Origin: Bacteroidales bacterium
Lineage (GTDB): Bacteria; Bacteroidota; Bacteroidia; Bacteroidales; P3
Length of the DNA stretch: 64,000 bases
Reading direction: 5' to 3'
Assembly: GCA_016292015.1 (NCBI GenBank)
Contig: JAEEZY010000001.1
Span: 50,582 to 114,581, forward strand
Each line of letters begins with the position of its first letter. Position 1 is the stretch's first letter. A program made the translations under genes and the position numbers. The notes below the pieces were generated by a model. That model was not told the origin of the DNA. It worked only from the letters and a program-made list of their open reading frames with translations, and did not search any database. This document shows positions 51,845 through 61,923 of the stretch, piece by piece.

Positions 51845-54800
51845 CTGCAAAATACCATTCAGAGAACAGTCCATACGCGCCTTCTGACCTTCCTGCTGCT
51901 GACTATGCTGTTGGGGACCGCTGCCGCCCAGACGGACAGCACCACATGGCATCAGATGGGGAGCGACTATGTGCCTACAGCGATAACCACCACGGTGGAG
52001 TATGACGCCGAGACGGGCGACTATGTGCAGGTGCGCAAGGTGGGCAATGTGGTGCTGGGCAGGAAATACCTTACCTTTGAGGAATACCAAGACTGGCAGA
52101 TGGACCAGTTGATGAAAGACTACTGGCGGACGACGAACAAGTCGAGCGGCGACGAAGAGTCGTCAGGAGGATTCCTGAGTAAGATACCAGGATTCAAAGA
52201 GATAAGCCGTAAGTTGGAAAGCCTCATAGGCAAGCCCGAGATAAAGATAACACCCAGCGGAAGCGCTGAGTTGACCTTCCAGCTGGTGAACAACTACCGC
52301 AAAGACCCGCAACTCGACGCCAACAAGCGCAGCATCACCACCTTCGACTTCGACGAGAACATACAGATAAGCCTCAACGCCAAGATAGGCGACCTGATAA
52401 ATTTCGACATCAACTGGAACACCCAAGCTACCTTCGACTTTGAGAACAAGATAAAGCTCAAATACGAAGGCAAGGAAGACGACATCATACAGCTGCTTGA
52501 GGCCGCCGACATCTCGTTTCCGCTGAACACCACCCTCATCAAGGGTAGCCAGCAGCTGTTCGGCTTCCACACCAAGCTGAAATTCGGCAAACTGACGGTG
52601 GATGCAGTGGTGAGCGAGAAGGAGACAAGCACCGAGAACATGCAGGTAAAGGGCGGAGCCAGCAGCCGCGAATTTGAAATACGTGCCGACGAATATGAGG
52701 AGAACCGTCACTATTTCCTGTCGCAATACTTCTATGAGCAGTATAACAAGTCGCTGAAGACTCTGCCCGTAGTCAATTCGCCGGTGAAGATACTGCGTGT
52801 CGAGGTGTGGCGCACCAACATTGGCGCCGCGGTGACGCAGAACCGCAACCTGCTGGCCATCACCGACCTGGGCGAGTCGAACCCCGCCGCTCCAGGTGTT
52901 GTGGGACGCGGACAATGGAGCGACCCCAACCGGCCGCAGTCGCAGCTGCCGAACAACAATGTGAACAACATGATGCAGCTCGTCAACCTCTCGGCCATAA
53001 GGAGCGTCAATAACGTGTCGAACTACATGCAGGGTCTTGGGATGACAGCTGCGGTGGATTATGAGAAGATTGAGAGCGCCCGTCTGCTCAACAGCAGTGA
53101 ATACACCCTCAACGAGGATCTCGGATTCATCTCGCTCAGCCAGCCGCTGAGCAACGACCAGGTGCTGGCTGTAGCGTTCCAGTATCAGGTTATCGGTGAC
53201 ACAACGGTATATCAGGTGGGTGAGATGACCACCGACGGAGTGAACGACCCGAATACCCTAGTGGTCAAGCTGTTGAAAGGAACGGCCATAGACACCCGAA
53301 GCCCGATGTGGCGCCTGATGATGAAGAACGTCTATTTCCTGAAAAGCACTCAGATAAGTCGCGACAACTTCCGTCTCAACGTCATATACGAAGGTACCAA
53401 CGGAGGCGTGGGCACGGGCTTTTTCGTCGATGGCCCCAAGGAAGGTGTGCCTCTCATAGAGTTGCTGGGCCTCGACCGAATGGATGCCTCGCGGCAGTAC
53501 TACTATGCTGACGGAGTGATGGATTGGTTCGACTCGGCTGCCTTCCACGGCGGCGTCATACAGTCGTCAACTGGTCGTATCTTCTTCCCATTGGTCGAAC
53601 CCTTTGGCAAAGACCTTCGCGAGATGCTTGGTGACGGTGAGTATGCCGACAAATACTGCTACGACTCGCTCTATACCATGACCCGCACCCTGGCGCAGCA
53701 ATATGCCGACAAAAACAAGTTCTATCTTGAGGGCTACTTCACCTCGAAGGTGAGTGGCGAAATATCGCTGGGTTACAGTGTCGCCCCGGGAAGCGTGACG
53801 GTGACAGCCGGTGGCGTGCCGCTCATAGAGAATGTCGATTACACCGTCGATTACACGATGGGTACGGTGCGAATCGTCAACGAGAGCATACTCAGCAGCG
53901 GCACTCCGATCAGCGTGTCGAGCGAGAACAACTCTTTCTCGATGATGACCAAGCGCATGCTGGGACTGCACCTCAACTACGAGTTCAAACCCGACCTCAA
54001 CCTGGGCGCCACGGTGATGAACCTCTACGAGAAACCGCTGACGCAGAAAAACAACTTCGGCGAAGAGCCTACCAGCAACACCATCTGGGGCATCGACTTC
54101 AACTGGAAGACCGAGGTGCCTTGGGTGACGAAAATCGTGGACTTCCTGCCGGGCATCAGCACAAAGGCAGCCTCAAATCTCACCCTCACAGCTGAATTCG
54201 CCCACTTCATTCCCGGCATGACCAACACCGGTAGCGAAGACGGCAAGACCTCATACGTCGATGACTTCGAGGGAGCCGAGAGCTCGATTGACCTCAAGGG
54301 CATAAACTACTGGCATTTGGCGAGCACCCCGCAGGACTACAATTCGGAGACACCGCTCTTCCGCGAGACCAACCTGGGCAGCGGCCTGGCTTACGGCTTC
54401 AACCGCGCTCGCTTGGCTTGGTACCGTATCGACAACCTCTTTTACAGCAGCAATTCGCCACGCAACATAGACGCCGACGACCGCTCGCAGCCTTACGCCC
54501 GTCGCATCACAGAGCAGGAGGTGTTCCCCAACAAGGAACTGGCTGCCGGCGAACCAACCACCGTCTATGAGCTCAATATGGCCTACTACCCCGACGAGAA
54601 GGGTCCCTACAACTATGAGACCGATGCCACCGAATACAGCGCAGGCATGAACGCCGAAGGCAAACTGGAAGACCCCAAGTCGCGTTGGGGCGGCATCATG
54701 CGTGAGCTCGACTACACCGACTTCGAGACACAGAACATCCAGACCATCGAGTTCTGGCTTATGGATCCCTTCATCGACAAGCCAGAACACAAGGGTGGCA

Positions 54801-57800
54801 AACTCTATATCAACCTCGGCGACATAAGCGAGGATATCCTCCGCGATGGTCGCAAGTCGTTCGAGAACGGGTTGCCTACCAACTCCACAATAGCCAACGT
54901 CGATACCACCATCTGGGGACGAGTGCCTGTCGCACAGCCTGTGGTCAATGCCTTCGACAACGAAGGGTCGTCGCGTAAGTATCAGGATGTGGGCTACGAC
55001 GGTCTCTCGAGCACCCACAACATCACCGACGAACAGACGTTCTTCGGCAACTATGTCAGCAGGGTAGGGGAGCTATTCGGTACCTCCTCTCAGGCTTATG
55101 TCAACGCCGCCAGCGACCCCAGCAACGACGACTTCCGCTACTATCGTTCCTCATACTACGACGACAACAACGTCAAAATCAATGACCGCTACAAGTATTA
55201 CAACAACCCCGAGGGCAACTCGGCCGTCGATGAGGACAGTCCTGAAAGTTACCCCACAGCGGCCACCAATTTGCCCAATGTCGAGGACATAAACAAGGAC
55301 AACACCCTCAGTGACGCTGAGAACTACTACGAATATGTAGTGGAGATCGACCCCGAGCACATGAATATCGGCGAGAACTACATCGTCGATATCCAAGACG
55401 CCCGCGACATCGAACTCGCCAACGGCACCACCACCAACTGCCGCTGGTACCAGTTCCGCATCCCCATCCGCGAGCCTCTTCGCAAGGTGGGAAAAATCAA
55501 CGGCTACCAGTCGATTCGTTTCATGCGTATGTTCATGAAGGATTTCGAGGAGCCGATAATACTGCGTTTCGCCACCCTCGAATTGGTTTATGGCACTTGG
55601 CGAAAATATACCGAAGACCTCCTCCAGCCAGGCGACTATCCCACCGGCTACGGCGAGAACACAAGCCTCAACCTGGGTACGGTCAACATTGAGGAAAACG
55701 GCAGCCGCGACCCGGTGCCGTACGTCTTGCCTCCGGGAATCGAGCGAGAGGAGTGGTACAGCACCAGCAGCTCATACACCCAGCTCAACGAGCAGGCTGT
55801 GAGCCTCGACATCACTGACCTCGCCTCGGGCGACGCTCGCGCCATCTACCGCAACACCTCCTACGACCTCAGATACTACGGCAAACTCAAGATGTACACC
55901 CATGCCGAGAAGAAGTTCGCCACCGACATGTTGGACGACGGCGACCTCGTGCTCTTCGTACGTCTCGGAAGCGACTACACCAAGAACTACTACGAGTATG
56001 AAATCCCGCTTAAACTCACCGAGTGGGGTACCTCGGCCGACGACCCCTACGCCATCTGGCCCACAGAGAACAACGTCGAAATCGACCTCCAGGCGATGAC
56101 TGAGATAAAGACTAACCGCAACCGCAGTATCCGTAGCGGAGAGGATCTCTACAGCTCATCGATGCTCTATAGCGAGTACATTGACGGCAAGAAGTATTCC
56201 GTGCTCGGGCGTCCAAACCTGGGCAAGGTGAAGGTGATTATGATAGGAGTGCGCAATCCCAAAGCCTCAACCGAGGCCGAGATGGTGCCACGTAGCGCCA
56301 TCGTGTGGATCAACGAACTGCGCCTGAGCGACTACACCAACAAAGGTGGATGGTCGGCTATGGCGTTGGCTCGCACCAACCTCGCCGACGTGGGTAACCT
56401 CTCTCTCTACGGCGCCTACACCTCGTCGGGATTCGGCAACCTCGAGGACAAACTCACCGACCCCGAGCTCATCAACCGCCTCAACCTGCAGGCTACCCTA
56501 GACTTCGAGATCGGTCGTATGCTGCCAGAAAAATGGGGCATGCACATACCGCTCTATGTTGACTGGGCCAACGAGATAGGGAGCCCTGAGTATAACCCCC
56601 TCGACCAGGATGTCATACTGAAAAAAGATATACAGACCTACCAGACAGCCGATGAGCGCGACTCGATAAAGCACATGACCCAGCAGCGCAAGCAGACCAC
56701 CAATATCACCCTCACCAATATCCGCAAGGAGCGAGTCGGCAAGGCCGCCCTGAAGCCACACTTCTACGATTTCGAGAACTTCAGTTTCAGCTATGCCTAT
56801 AGCGGCGAGCGCAGCTCCGACGACGACATAGAGCATTATAAGAAAGACCAGCACCGAGGCGGCTTCAGCTACAACTACTCCGTGCAGCAGCCAAAGCAGT
56901 ACCGCCCGTTTGCCAAGGTCAAGGCGTTCAACAATAAGAACTGGAAGATTTTCAAGGAATTCAACTTGATGTACCAACCCAAGAACCTCTCCTTCTCTAC
57001 CGAGATCTACCGCGACTTTGAGGAGACCATGCTCCGCAACAAGAGCGAAGCGCTAATCATCATGAAACCCACCTATTTCAAGCAGTTCACTTGGCGGCGT
57101 GACTATGGCTTCCAATACGACATCTCCAGCAACCTCAAGGTCCAGTACAACGCCAATGCCAACGCCAGAATAGACGAGCCTATTGGGCGCATCGAGACCC
57201 GCTCCGCCAGCGATTCCATCTGGCGCTCCATGCTGCATGGTGGCACCATGCAGAACTACCAACACAACCTCCAGGTTTCTTATGACGTGCCTATAGGCAA
57301 GCTGCCTTATATGGACTTCCTGAGGCTTCCGTTGACTTACCGCACCAACTACAGCTTCCAAGGCGCCACCGAGGCGTTGAAATCCATGGGAAGCGTCATA
57401 GAAAATTCGGCGACCTTTACAGCTGGTGCTTCCGCAAATATGCAGACTTTGTACAACAAGTTCAAGCTCGTAAAGAAAGCGTGGGCACCGCCTCAGCCGA
57501 AAAAAGACAGTAAGACCAACAGCAAGGACAAGGACAAAAACAAGAACAAACTCGACAAGAAACGCGGTATGGATCAGAACGACTCCATATCCAAAGCTGT
57601 GGCCGACTCTCTGCACAAAGCCGAAGTGGCCGAGCGCTGGCGACAGGTGGGCTATTTTGGTTTGCGTTTCATCACAGGTTTGCGTACTTTCAACATCCAA
57701 TACAGCCAGTCGGGCGGCGGACATATCCCCGGATTCATGGGCGAGGCAGCCATCCTTGGCATTGACCCGCGTAATTACGGGGCGCCCGGTTGGTTTGTGC

Positions 57801-59026
57801 TCGGCAAGACGGAAAACGTGGCTGAGGAACTCCTCAAGAATGACCTCCTGAGCAGCGACTCCCTCCTCAACCAGCCCCATTGGATTACGGGCAACCGTAT
57901 ATTCTCGCTTCAGGCTTCGTTGGAGCCTATCCGCCACATGAAGATAGACATCAACGCCACCGAAAACTACTCTCGTCGCGAGGAGTACTATTACAAGTAT
58001 CTTGATGTCGAGGACGCTGTAAAAGGCCCGCTATCGCCCATGATGACAGGAAGTTACACCACTACGGCGTGGACCCTTGCTACCTCTTTCCGCAAGCCGG
58101 AAGAGCTCTACGCCGAGTTCTTGCAAAACCGCCAGATTGTTGCCGAGCGTCTGGCTGCCGCCAACCCCGACCCCTATAGCAACGATATGGTGCGTGACTC
58201 CATCACGGGCGAATACTACCCTGCCGGTTACAGCGCCAACCAACAGACGGTCCTCCTCACCAGTTTCCTGGCCACCTACATGGGCAAGGATGTCTCAAAG
58301 CACGGCTTCTCGCCCTTCCTCAAGATGCCCCTGCCCAACTGGAGCATCACCTACACAGGTCTCGGGAAGATAGAGTTCCTGAAAAAATGGTTCACCAACA
58401 TCTCTCTCTCTCATAAGTATATGTCCACCTATAGCGTCGGCAACTTCTACACCGATGCTGCCATCTCGGGCATCGACGGCTACGACTATGGCGCCGAAAC
58501 CATGCTCAACGCTATGGGCGACTACGTCCCGCCACTCAGTGCCGAGGGCATACAGATTACCGAGCAGTACAACCCGCTTATCAAGGTGGCCTTGAGTATG
58601 GTCAACAGCTTCCAGGTCAACTTCTCATTGCAGCGCAACCGTATGTTGGCTCTCAGTTTCGCCAACAACCAACTCACCGAAACGTCACGCAACGGCATCA
58701 CCGTCGGTGCCGGCTACCGTTTCAAGGACGTGGAGCTCCACCTGAAGATGGGGCGTCTGCGTCACGATATCAAGAGCGACATCGTCCTCCAGTTCAACCT
58801 GACCTATAACAGCAACAAAACCGAGATACGCAAAATCAACCAGAACGTAAGTCAGATTTCCTCAGGCAGCAAGGTGTGGATGGCCGAAATCTCCGCCGAA
58901 TACGCTCTCTCCACAACCCTCACCCTCCGCGCTTTCTTCCAGACAAACATCAACACTCCGTTCATCTCCAATGCCTATCCCAACTCCACCACCAAGGGAG
59001 GTTTGACCGTCAGATTCTCTTTCTAA
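51845..59026 (+). CDS. sprA: SprA, outer-membrane translocon of type IX secretion
   Basis: About 2393 residues. SprA forms the giant 36-strand beta-barrel of the T9SS translocon in gliding and secreting Bacteroidota. Seen: repeated motif families with FDINWNTQATFDFENKI (about 180) and FKEFNLMYQPKN-like strand pairs, FVDDFEGAESSIDLKG (about 800), and a final strand GGLTVRFSF. Start: the first ATG (51905) leaves only MLLGTAAAQ and cuts the signal peptide. The frame upstream is open to TAA at 51842, and a CTG at 51845 gives MQNTIQRTVHTRLLTFLLLTMLLGTAAA, a good signal. So a non-ATG start (CTG 51845 or ATT 51857) is likely. Downstream of ruvA, as in other Bacteroidota. Confidence 0.93.
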   Translation: MQNTIQRTVHTRLLTFLLLTMLLGTAAAQTDSTTWHQMGSDYVPTAITTTVEYDAETGDYVQVRKVGNVVLGRKYLTFEEYQDWQMDQLMKDYWRTTNKSSGDEESSGGFLSKIPGFKEISRKLESLIGKPEIKITPSGSAELTFQLVNNYRKDPQLDANKRSITTFDFDENIQISLNAKIGDLINFDINWNTQATFDFENKIKLKYEGKEDDIIQLLEAADISFPLNTTLIKGSQQLFGFHTKLKFGKLTVDAVVSEKETSTENMQVKGGASSREFEIRADEYEENRHYFLSQYFYEQYNKSLKTLPVVNSPVKILRVEVWRTNIGAAVTQNRNLLAITDLGESNPAAPGVVGRGQWSDPNRPQSQLPNNNVNNMMQLVNLSAIRSVNNVSNYMQGLGMTAAVDYEKIESARLLNSSEYTLNEDLGFISLSQPLSNDQVLAVAFQYQVIGDTTVYQVGEMTTDGVNDPNTLVVKLLKGTAIDTRSPMWRLMMKNVYFLKSTQISRDNFRLNVIYEGTNGGVGTGFFVDGPKEGVPLIELLGLDRMDASRQYYYADGVMDWFDSAAFHGGVIQSSTGRIFFPLVEPFGKDLREMLGDGEYADKYCYDSLYTMTRTLAQQYADKNKFYLEGYFTSKVSGEISLGYSVAPGSVTVTAGGVPLIENVDYTVDYTMGTVRIVNESILSSGTPISVSSENNSFSMMTKRMLGLHLNYEFKPDLNLGATVMNLYEKPLTQKNNFGEEPTSNTIWGIDFNWKTEVPWVTKIVDFLPGISTKAASNLTLTAEFAHFIPGMTNTGSEDGKTSYVDDFEGAESSIDLKGINYWHLASTPQDYNSETPLFRETNLGSGLAYGFNRARLAWYRIDNLFYSSNSPRNIDADDRSQPYARRITEQEVFPNKELAAGEPTTVYELNMAYYPDEKGPYNYETDATEYSAGMNAEGKLEDPKSRWGGIMRELDYTDFETQNIQTIEFWLMDPFIDKPEHKGGKLYINLGDISEDILRDGRKSFENGLPTNSTIANVDTTIWGRVPVAQPVVNAFDNEGSSRKYQDVGYDGLSSTHNITDEQTFFGNYVSRVGELFGTSSQAYVNAASDPSNDDFRYYRSSYYDDNNVKINDRYKYYNNPEGNSAVDEDSPESYPTAATNLPNVEDINKDNTLSDAENYYEYVVEIDPEHMNIGENYIVDIQDARDIELANGTTTNCRWYQFRIPIREPLRKVGKINGYQSIRFMRMFMKDFEEPIILRFATLELVYGTWRKYTEDLLQPGDYPTGYGENTSLNLGTVNIEENGSRDPVPYVLPPGIEREEWYSTSSSYTQLNEQAVSLDITDLASGDARAIYRNTSYDLRYYGKLKMYTHAEKKFATDMLDDGDLVLFVRLGSDYTKNYYEYEIPLKLTEWGTSADDPYAIWPTENNVEIDLQAMTEIKTNRNRSIRSGEDLYSSSMLYSEYIDGKKYSVLGRPNLGKVKVIMIGVRNPKASTEAEMVPRSAIVWINELRLSDYTNKGGWSAMALARTNLADVGNLSLYGAYTSSGFGNLEDKLTDPELINRLNLQATLDFEIGRMLPEKWGMHIPLYVDWANEIGSPEYNPLDQDVILKKDIQTYQTADERDSIKHMTQQRKQTTNITLTNIRKERVGKAALKPHFYDFENFSFSYAYSGERSSDDDIEHYKKDQHRGGFSYNYSVQQPKQYRPFAKVKAFNNKNWKIFKEFNLMYQPKNLSFSTEIYRDFEETMLRNKSEALIIMKPTYFKQFTWRRDYGFQYDISSNLKVQYNANANARIDEPIGRIETRSASDSIWRSMLHGGTMQNYQHNLQVSYDVPIGKLPYMDFLRLPLTYRTNYSFQGATEALKSMGSVIENSATFTAGASANMQTLYNKFKLVKKAWAPPQPKKDSKTNSKDKDKNKNKLDKKRGMDQNDSISKAVADSLHKAEVAERWRQVGYFGLRFITGLRTFNIQYSQSGGGHIPGFMGEAAILGIDPRNYGAPGWFVLGKTENVAEELLKNDLLSSDSLLNQPHWITGNRIFSLQASLEPIRHMKIDINATENYSRREEYYYKYLDVEDAVKGPLSPMMTGSYTTTAWTLATSFRKPEELYAEFLQNRQIVAERLAAANPDPYSNDMVRDSITGEYYPAGYSANQQTVLLTSFLATYMGKDVSKHGFSPFLKMPLPNWSITYTGLGKIEFLKKWFTNISLSHKYMSTYSVGNFYTDAAISGIDGYDYGAETMLNAMGDYVPPLSAEGIQITEQYNPLIKVALSMVNSFQVNFSLQRNRMLALSFANNQLTETSRNGITVGAGYRFKDVELHLKMGRLRHDIKSDIVLQFNLTYNSNKTEIRKINQNVSQISSGSKVWMAEISAEYALSTTLTLRAFFQTNINTPFISNAYPNSTTKGGLTVRFSF

Positions 59027-59074
59027 ACAATATGAACTAATCATCAATCTAGCATAACAACAATAATCTTCCCA

Positions 59075-60472
59075 ATGGAACTGGATCGTTTTAAAAACTG
59101 CGACAAAGACACTCGTGATGCCGTTCTCAACTTTGAGAAGTTGAACCGCAAGGGTGGTGTGCAGTATATTGATATGGATCAGCTCGAGGTTGTCCTTGAT
59201 TTCTATCTTGAAACCAACGACGTTGACTCTGTGCAGCAAGCCTTGAAATATGGCGAGAAGATTTTCCCAAATGCCAACGAGCTGAAGCTACGCCGCGCCC
59301 ACATGTACAGCATTCAAGGCAATCCTCAGGGCGCCCTAACACTCCTGAAAGAGATTCTACGCTCCGAACCGGGCAATACCGACGCACAGTATGCCATGGG
59401 ACTCGTCTATGGCATGCTCGACCAGCCTCAGAAGGCCATTCAGTACTATCAGTTGGCTTCTGCCGACGGTGTCGAGCTGGGGCTCATCTACGGCAATATC
59501 GGCGACGAGTACTACAAAATGGAACGTTACGACAAGGCTATGGTGTATTACAAGAAGTCTATAGCCGAAAACCCCGACGAGGAACGCTCCATGTACAACC
59601 TATCCTGCATTTATGAGGACGAAGGTCGCAACTCTGAGGCCGAGTCATTCTTCCGCCTCCAAACCCGCGACCATCCCTACTCTTTCTGCGCATGGATTGC
59701 TTACGGTAGGGCGTGCATGAATCTTGAACTTTGGCAGCAGGCCATCGAGGCTTATGAGTACGCTATTGTGGTAGATAAGGCCAATGTGCAAGCCTATTTC
59801 TGTCTCTGCGACGCTTACCGCCGCGCCGGCAATCACGGCAAGGCCGTCTCCGTCCTCCACGAATGCCTCGACTACGCTGAGGACAAGTCGTGGGTTTACT
59901 ACTCCATGGGCATGATATATATGGAAAGTGGCAACAACTCCTCGGCCATCCCCTACTTCCGTAAAACCGTCCGCGAAGACCCCTACTTCGGCGATGCCTG
60001 GCAGGTCCTCGGTCAATGTTATGCCGATGAGAACGACCTCTACACCGCTGTCGAGATGTCCGAACGTGCGCTGTCCGTCAACCCGCAATCCGCCTCCTAC
60101 ATGCTCCAGCTTGCCTGGCTTCAGGATTGCCTTGGCGACACCGAGAAAGCCGACAGCCTTTACCAGTGTGCCCTGCATCTCGACGAAGTGTCCGACGAGT
60201 GCTGGATACGCTATGCCGACTTCCTCATGCGTCACGACCGCTTCGACGAGGCGGTCGAAGTTCTCGACAAAGGCGTCATCGACGCCACCGATCAAATCGA
60301 GTTCAATATCCGCTTGGTCACATGCTATTTCAAGACGGGTCGTCGTAATTTACTCTTCAACGCCGTACGCGCCTGCACCGCCGACCCGCAGTTCCACCCT
60401 CAGGATCTTATCGCCTTCTGTCCCGACATCGCCTCCGACTACGAGGTCGTCTCCATGCTCGACAGCCATTGA
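59075..60472 (+). CDS. TPR-repeat protein
   Basis: 465 residues without a signal peptide, so cytosolic. About nine tetratricopeptide repeats (for example DAQYAMGLVYGMLDQPQKAIQYYQLA, YGNIGDEYYKMERYDKAMVYYKKSI, WVYYSMGMIYMESGNNSSAIPYFRKTV). A protein-protein scaffold; partner unknown. It follows sprA by 48 bases, possibly the same transcript. Confidence 0.88.
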   Translation: MELDRFKNCDKDTRDAVLNFEKLNRKGGVQYIDMDQLEVVLDFYLETNDVDSVQQALKYGEKIFPNANELKLRRAHMYSIQGNPQGALTLLKEILRSEPGNTDAQYAMGLVYGMLDQPQKAIQYYQLASADGVELGLIYGNIGDEYYKMERYDKAMVYYKKSIAENPDEERSMYNLSCIYEDEGRNSEAESFFRLQTRDHPYSFCAWIAYGRACMNLELWQQAIEAYEYAIVVDKANVQAYFCLCDAYRRAGNHGKAVSVLHECLDYAEDKSWVYYSMGMIYMESGNNSSAIPYFRKTVREDPYFGDAWQVLGQCYADENDLYTAVEMSERALSVNPQSASYMLQLAWLQDCLGDTEKADSLYQCALHLDEVSDECWIRYADFLMRHDRFDEAVEVLDKGVIDATDQIEFNIRLVTCYFKTGRRNLLFNAVRACTADPQFHPQDLIAFCPDIASDYEVVSMLDSH

Positions 60473-60496
60473 CCGTATAACGTTACATCTCCTGTT

Positions 60497-61270
60497 ATGA
60501 AAAATATTCTTCTAGCCTCTCTCTTACTCCTTCTTTCATTCGTAGCTTCCGCCCAGTCGCTCGACTCCTCGTCTTGCACTCCGCCCTCGCTCACCGAATC
60601 CGTCCACGGCGACGATAGCTCTTCCCACGGTTTTGTGGCCTCCGCCCTCCGCTGGTACGACGCCCATATGAACTACGCTGCGGTAGGCATACTCATGACC
60701 GTCGAGAGCTCTTTCATTCCCTTCCCGTCCGAGGTGGTCATCCCGCCTGCCGTCTATGTGGCGTGCAACCCACAAAGTCGTGGAGGAATGAAAGTGTGGC
60801 TCATAGTGCTTATCGGTACGCTGGGAGCCATGCTCGGCGCCTATATCAACTATTTTCTCTCCCGTTGGCTCGGCCGACCTATTATATATAAACTCGTTGA
60901 CAGCCGTTTGGGGCATCTTATGCTGCTCAACCGCGAGAAGCTCGAGCGTGCCGAGAACTACTTCAACTCCCACGGCAACGTCTCCACCCTCATCGGACGC
61001 CTTATCCCCGTCGTTCGTCAACTTGTGTCCATACCCGCAGGCCTCGCCAAGATGAATATTCTCTCATTCTCAATCTTCACCTTCGTCGGAGCGGCCATCT
61101 GGAACTCCATACTCGCACTCATCGGCTACCTCGCCTATCGCGCCGCCGACCCCTCGGTCATCGAGAAGTACAGCCATCAGCTCTCCATAGCCATCCTCGC
61201 AATTGTCGCTCTGGCATGCATATATTTTGTTGTCAAGATAATCCATAAAAGAAAATCACGCCATGAGTGA
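60497..61270 (+). CDS. DedA family membrane protein
   Basis: 257 residues. A signal-peptide-like start (MKNILLASLLLLLSFVASAQ) precedes the DedA/VTT domain: VESSFIPFPSEVVIPPAVYV (about 63-82, with the conserved Glu), LGRPIIYKLVDSRLG, and RLIPVVRQLVSIPAGLAKM (about 167-185). DedA proteins are undecaprenyl-phosphate or phospholipid transporters. The N-terminal signal-like part is unusual for DedA. The 3' end overlaps a small membrane gene by 8 bases. Confidence 0.9.
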   Translation: MKNILLASLLLLLSFVASAQSLDSSSCTPPSLTESVHGDDSSSHGFVASALRWYDAHMNYAAVGILMTVESSFIPFPSEVVIPPAVYVACNPQSRGGMKVWLIVLIGTLGAMLGAYINYFLSRWLGRPIIYKLVDSRLGHLMLLNREKLERAENYFNSHGNVSTLIGRLIPVVRQLVSIPAGLAKMNILSFSIFTFVGAAIWNSILALIGYLAYRAADPSVIEKYSHQLSIAILAIVALACIYFVVKIIHKRKSRHE

Positions 61271-61418
61271 AAACAACGACAAGCGCGAACCCATCGACTG
61301 GGGCCATATCTTCCGCCGCAAAGACCGTCCTCTGCCCCCCAAAGGCTGCAGCATAGCCTTCTACATCTTCCTCCTAGCCCTCTTCATCTTCCTCGTTGTC
61401 CTCTACATTACCCATTAA
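61263..61418 (+). CDS. Small membrane protein, 51 residues
   Basis: ATG 61263 overlaps the end of the dedA-like gene by 8 bases; the stop is at 61416-61418. The sequence has a charged N-half (EPIDWGHIFRRKDRP) and one membrane helix (SIAFYIFLLALFIFLVVLYI, about 30-49). Coupled to the DedA-like gene, perhaps an accessory subunit; no family known. It overlaps the converging HD gene by 11 bases. Confidence 0.6.
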   Translation: MSENNDKREPIDWGHIFRRKDRPLPPKGCSIAFYIFLLALFIFLVVLYITH

Positions 61419-61920
61419 TCACCTTTCGAACCAACGGTTCGTAATCGGTGTTGCAGGCAATCTCTTTCCCTTTTTCCGTAGCAAGTCTGTCAGGGTTGGG
61501 CGTAATACCCACTCGCCACAGGTCAAGCCTGTCGGCATCGAAGCATGCGTCTATGGTAGGATTTCCTGTCTTGTGTTCAATGGTGTGAAGCCTGCAAGCC
61601 TCCATAAGCAGCGCATATTCCTCGTCAGTCAACGTCCGCAGATACGAATCCCGCAGCGTCTCCATCCATTCTGCAGCACGCTCTCCATGTTGATAGTCCT
61701 CTCCGTCGTCGTTCCTGCATGAGTCATGCAGATAAGCAAACAAGCCGACCACCAAAGGATTTACCTCCTCAGTAAGCAGTTTTTTACCATTTTCATACAC
61801 CCTGTCCCAATGGCTTATACCATGCGTCACCCCCAACGTCCACCGCGAATGGACATATTCTCGAACATCTTTTATAATCGTCTCGTCGGGAATCATATTT
61901 GATGGAATAAATTTCACCAA
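61408..61920 (-). CDS. HD-domain protein
   Basis: 170 residues. HD-superfamily metal site: GISHWDRVYENGKKL (about 34-48), YLHDSCRNDDGEDYQHGERAAE (about 64-85, with HD at 65-66 and His at 79), and CRLHTIEHK (about 110). A small stand-alone phosphohydrolase; substrate unknown. 3 bases from the ADP-ribosylglycohydrolase gene, so co-transcribed. Confidence 0.85.
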   Translation of the reverse strand: MVKFIPSNMIPDETIIKDVREYVHSRWTLGVTHGISHWDRVYENGKKLLTEEVNPLVVGLFAYLHDSCRNDDGEDYQHGERAAEWMETLRDSYLRTLTDEEYALLMEACRLHTIEHKTGNPTIDACFDADRLDLWRVGITPNPDRLATEKGKEIACNTDYEPLVRKVING

Positions 61921-61923
61921 TGA

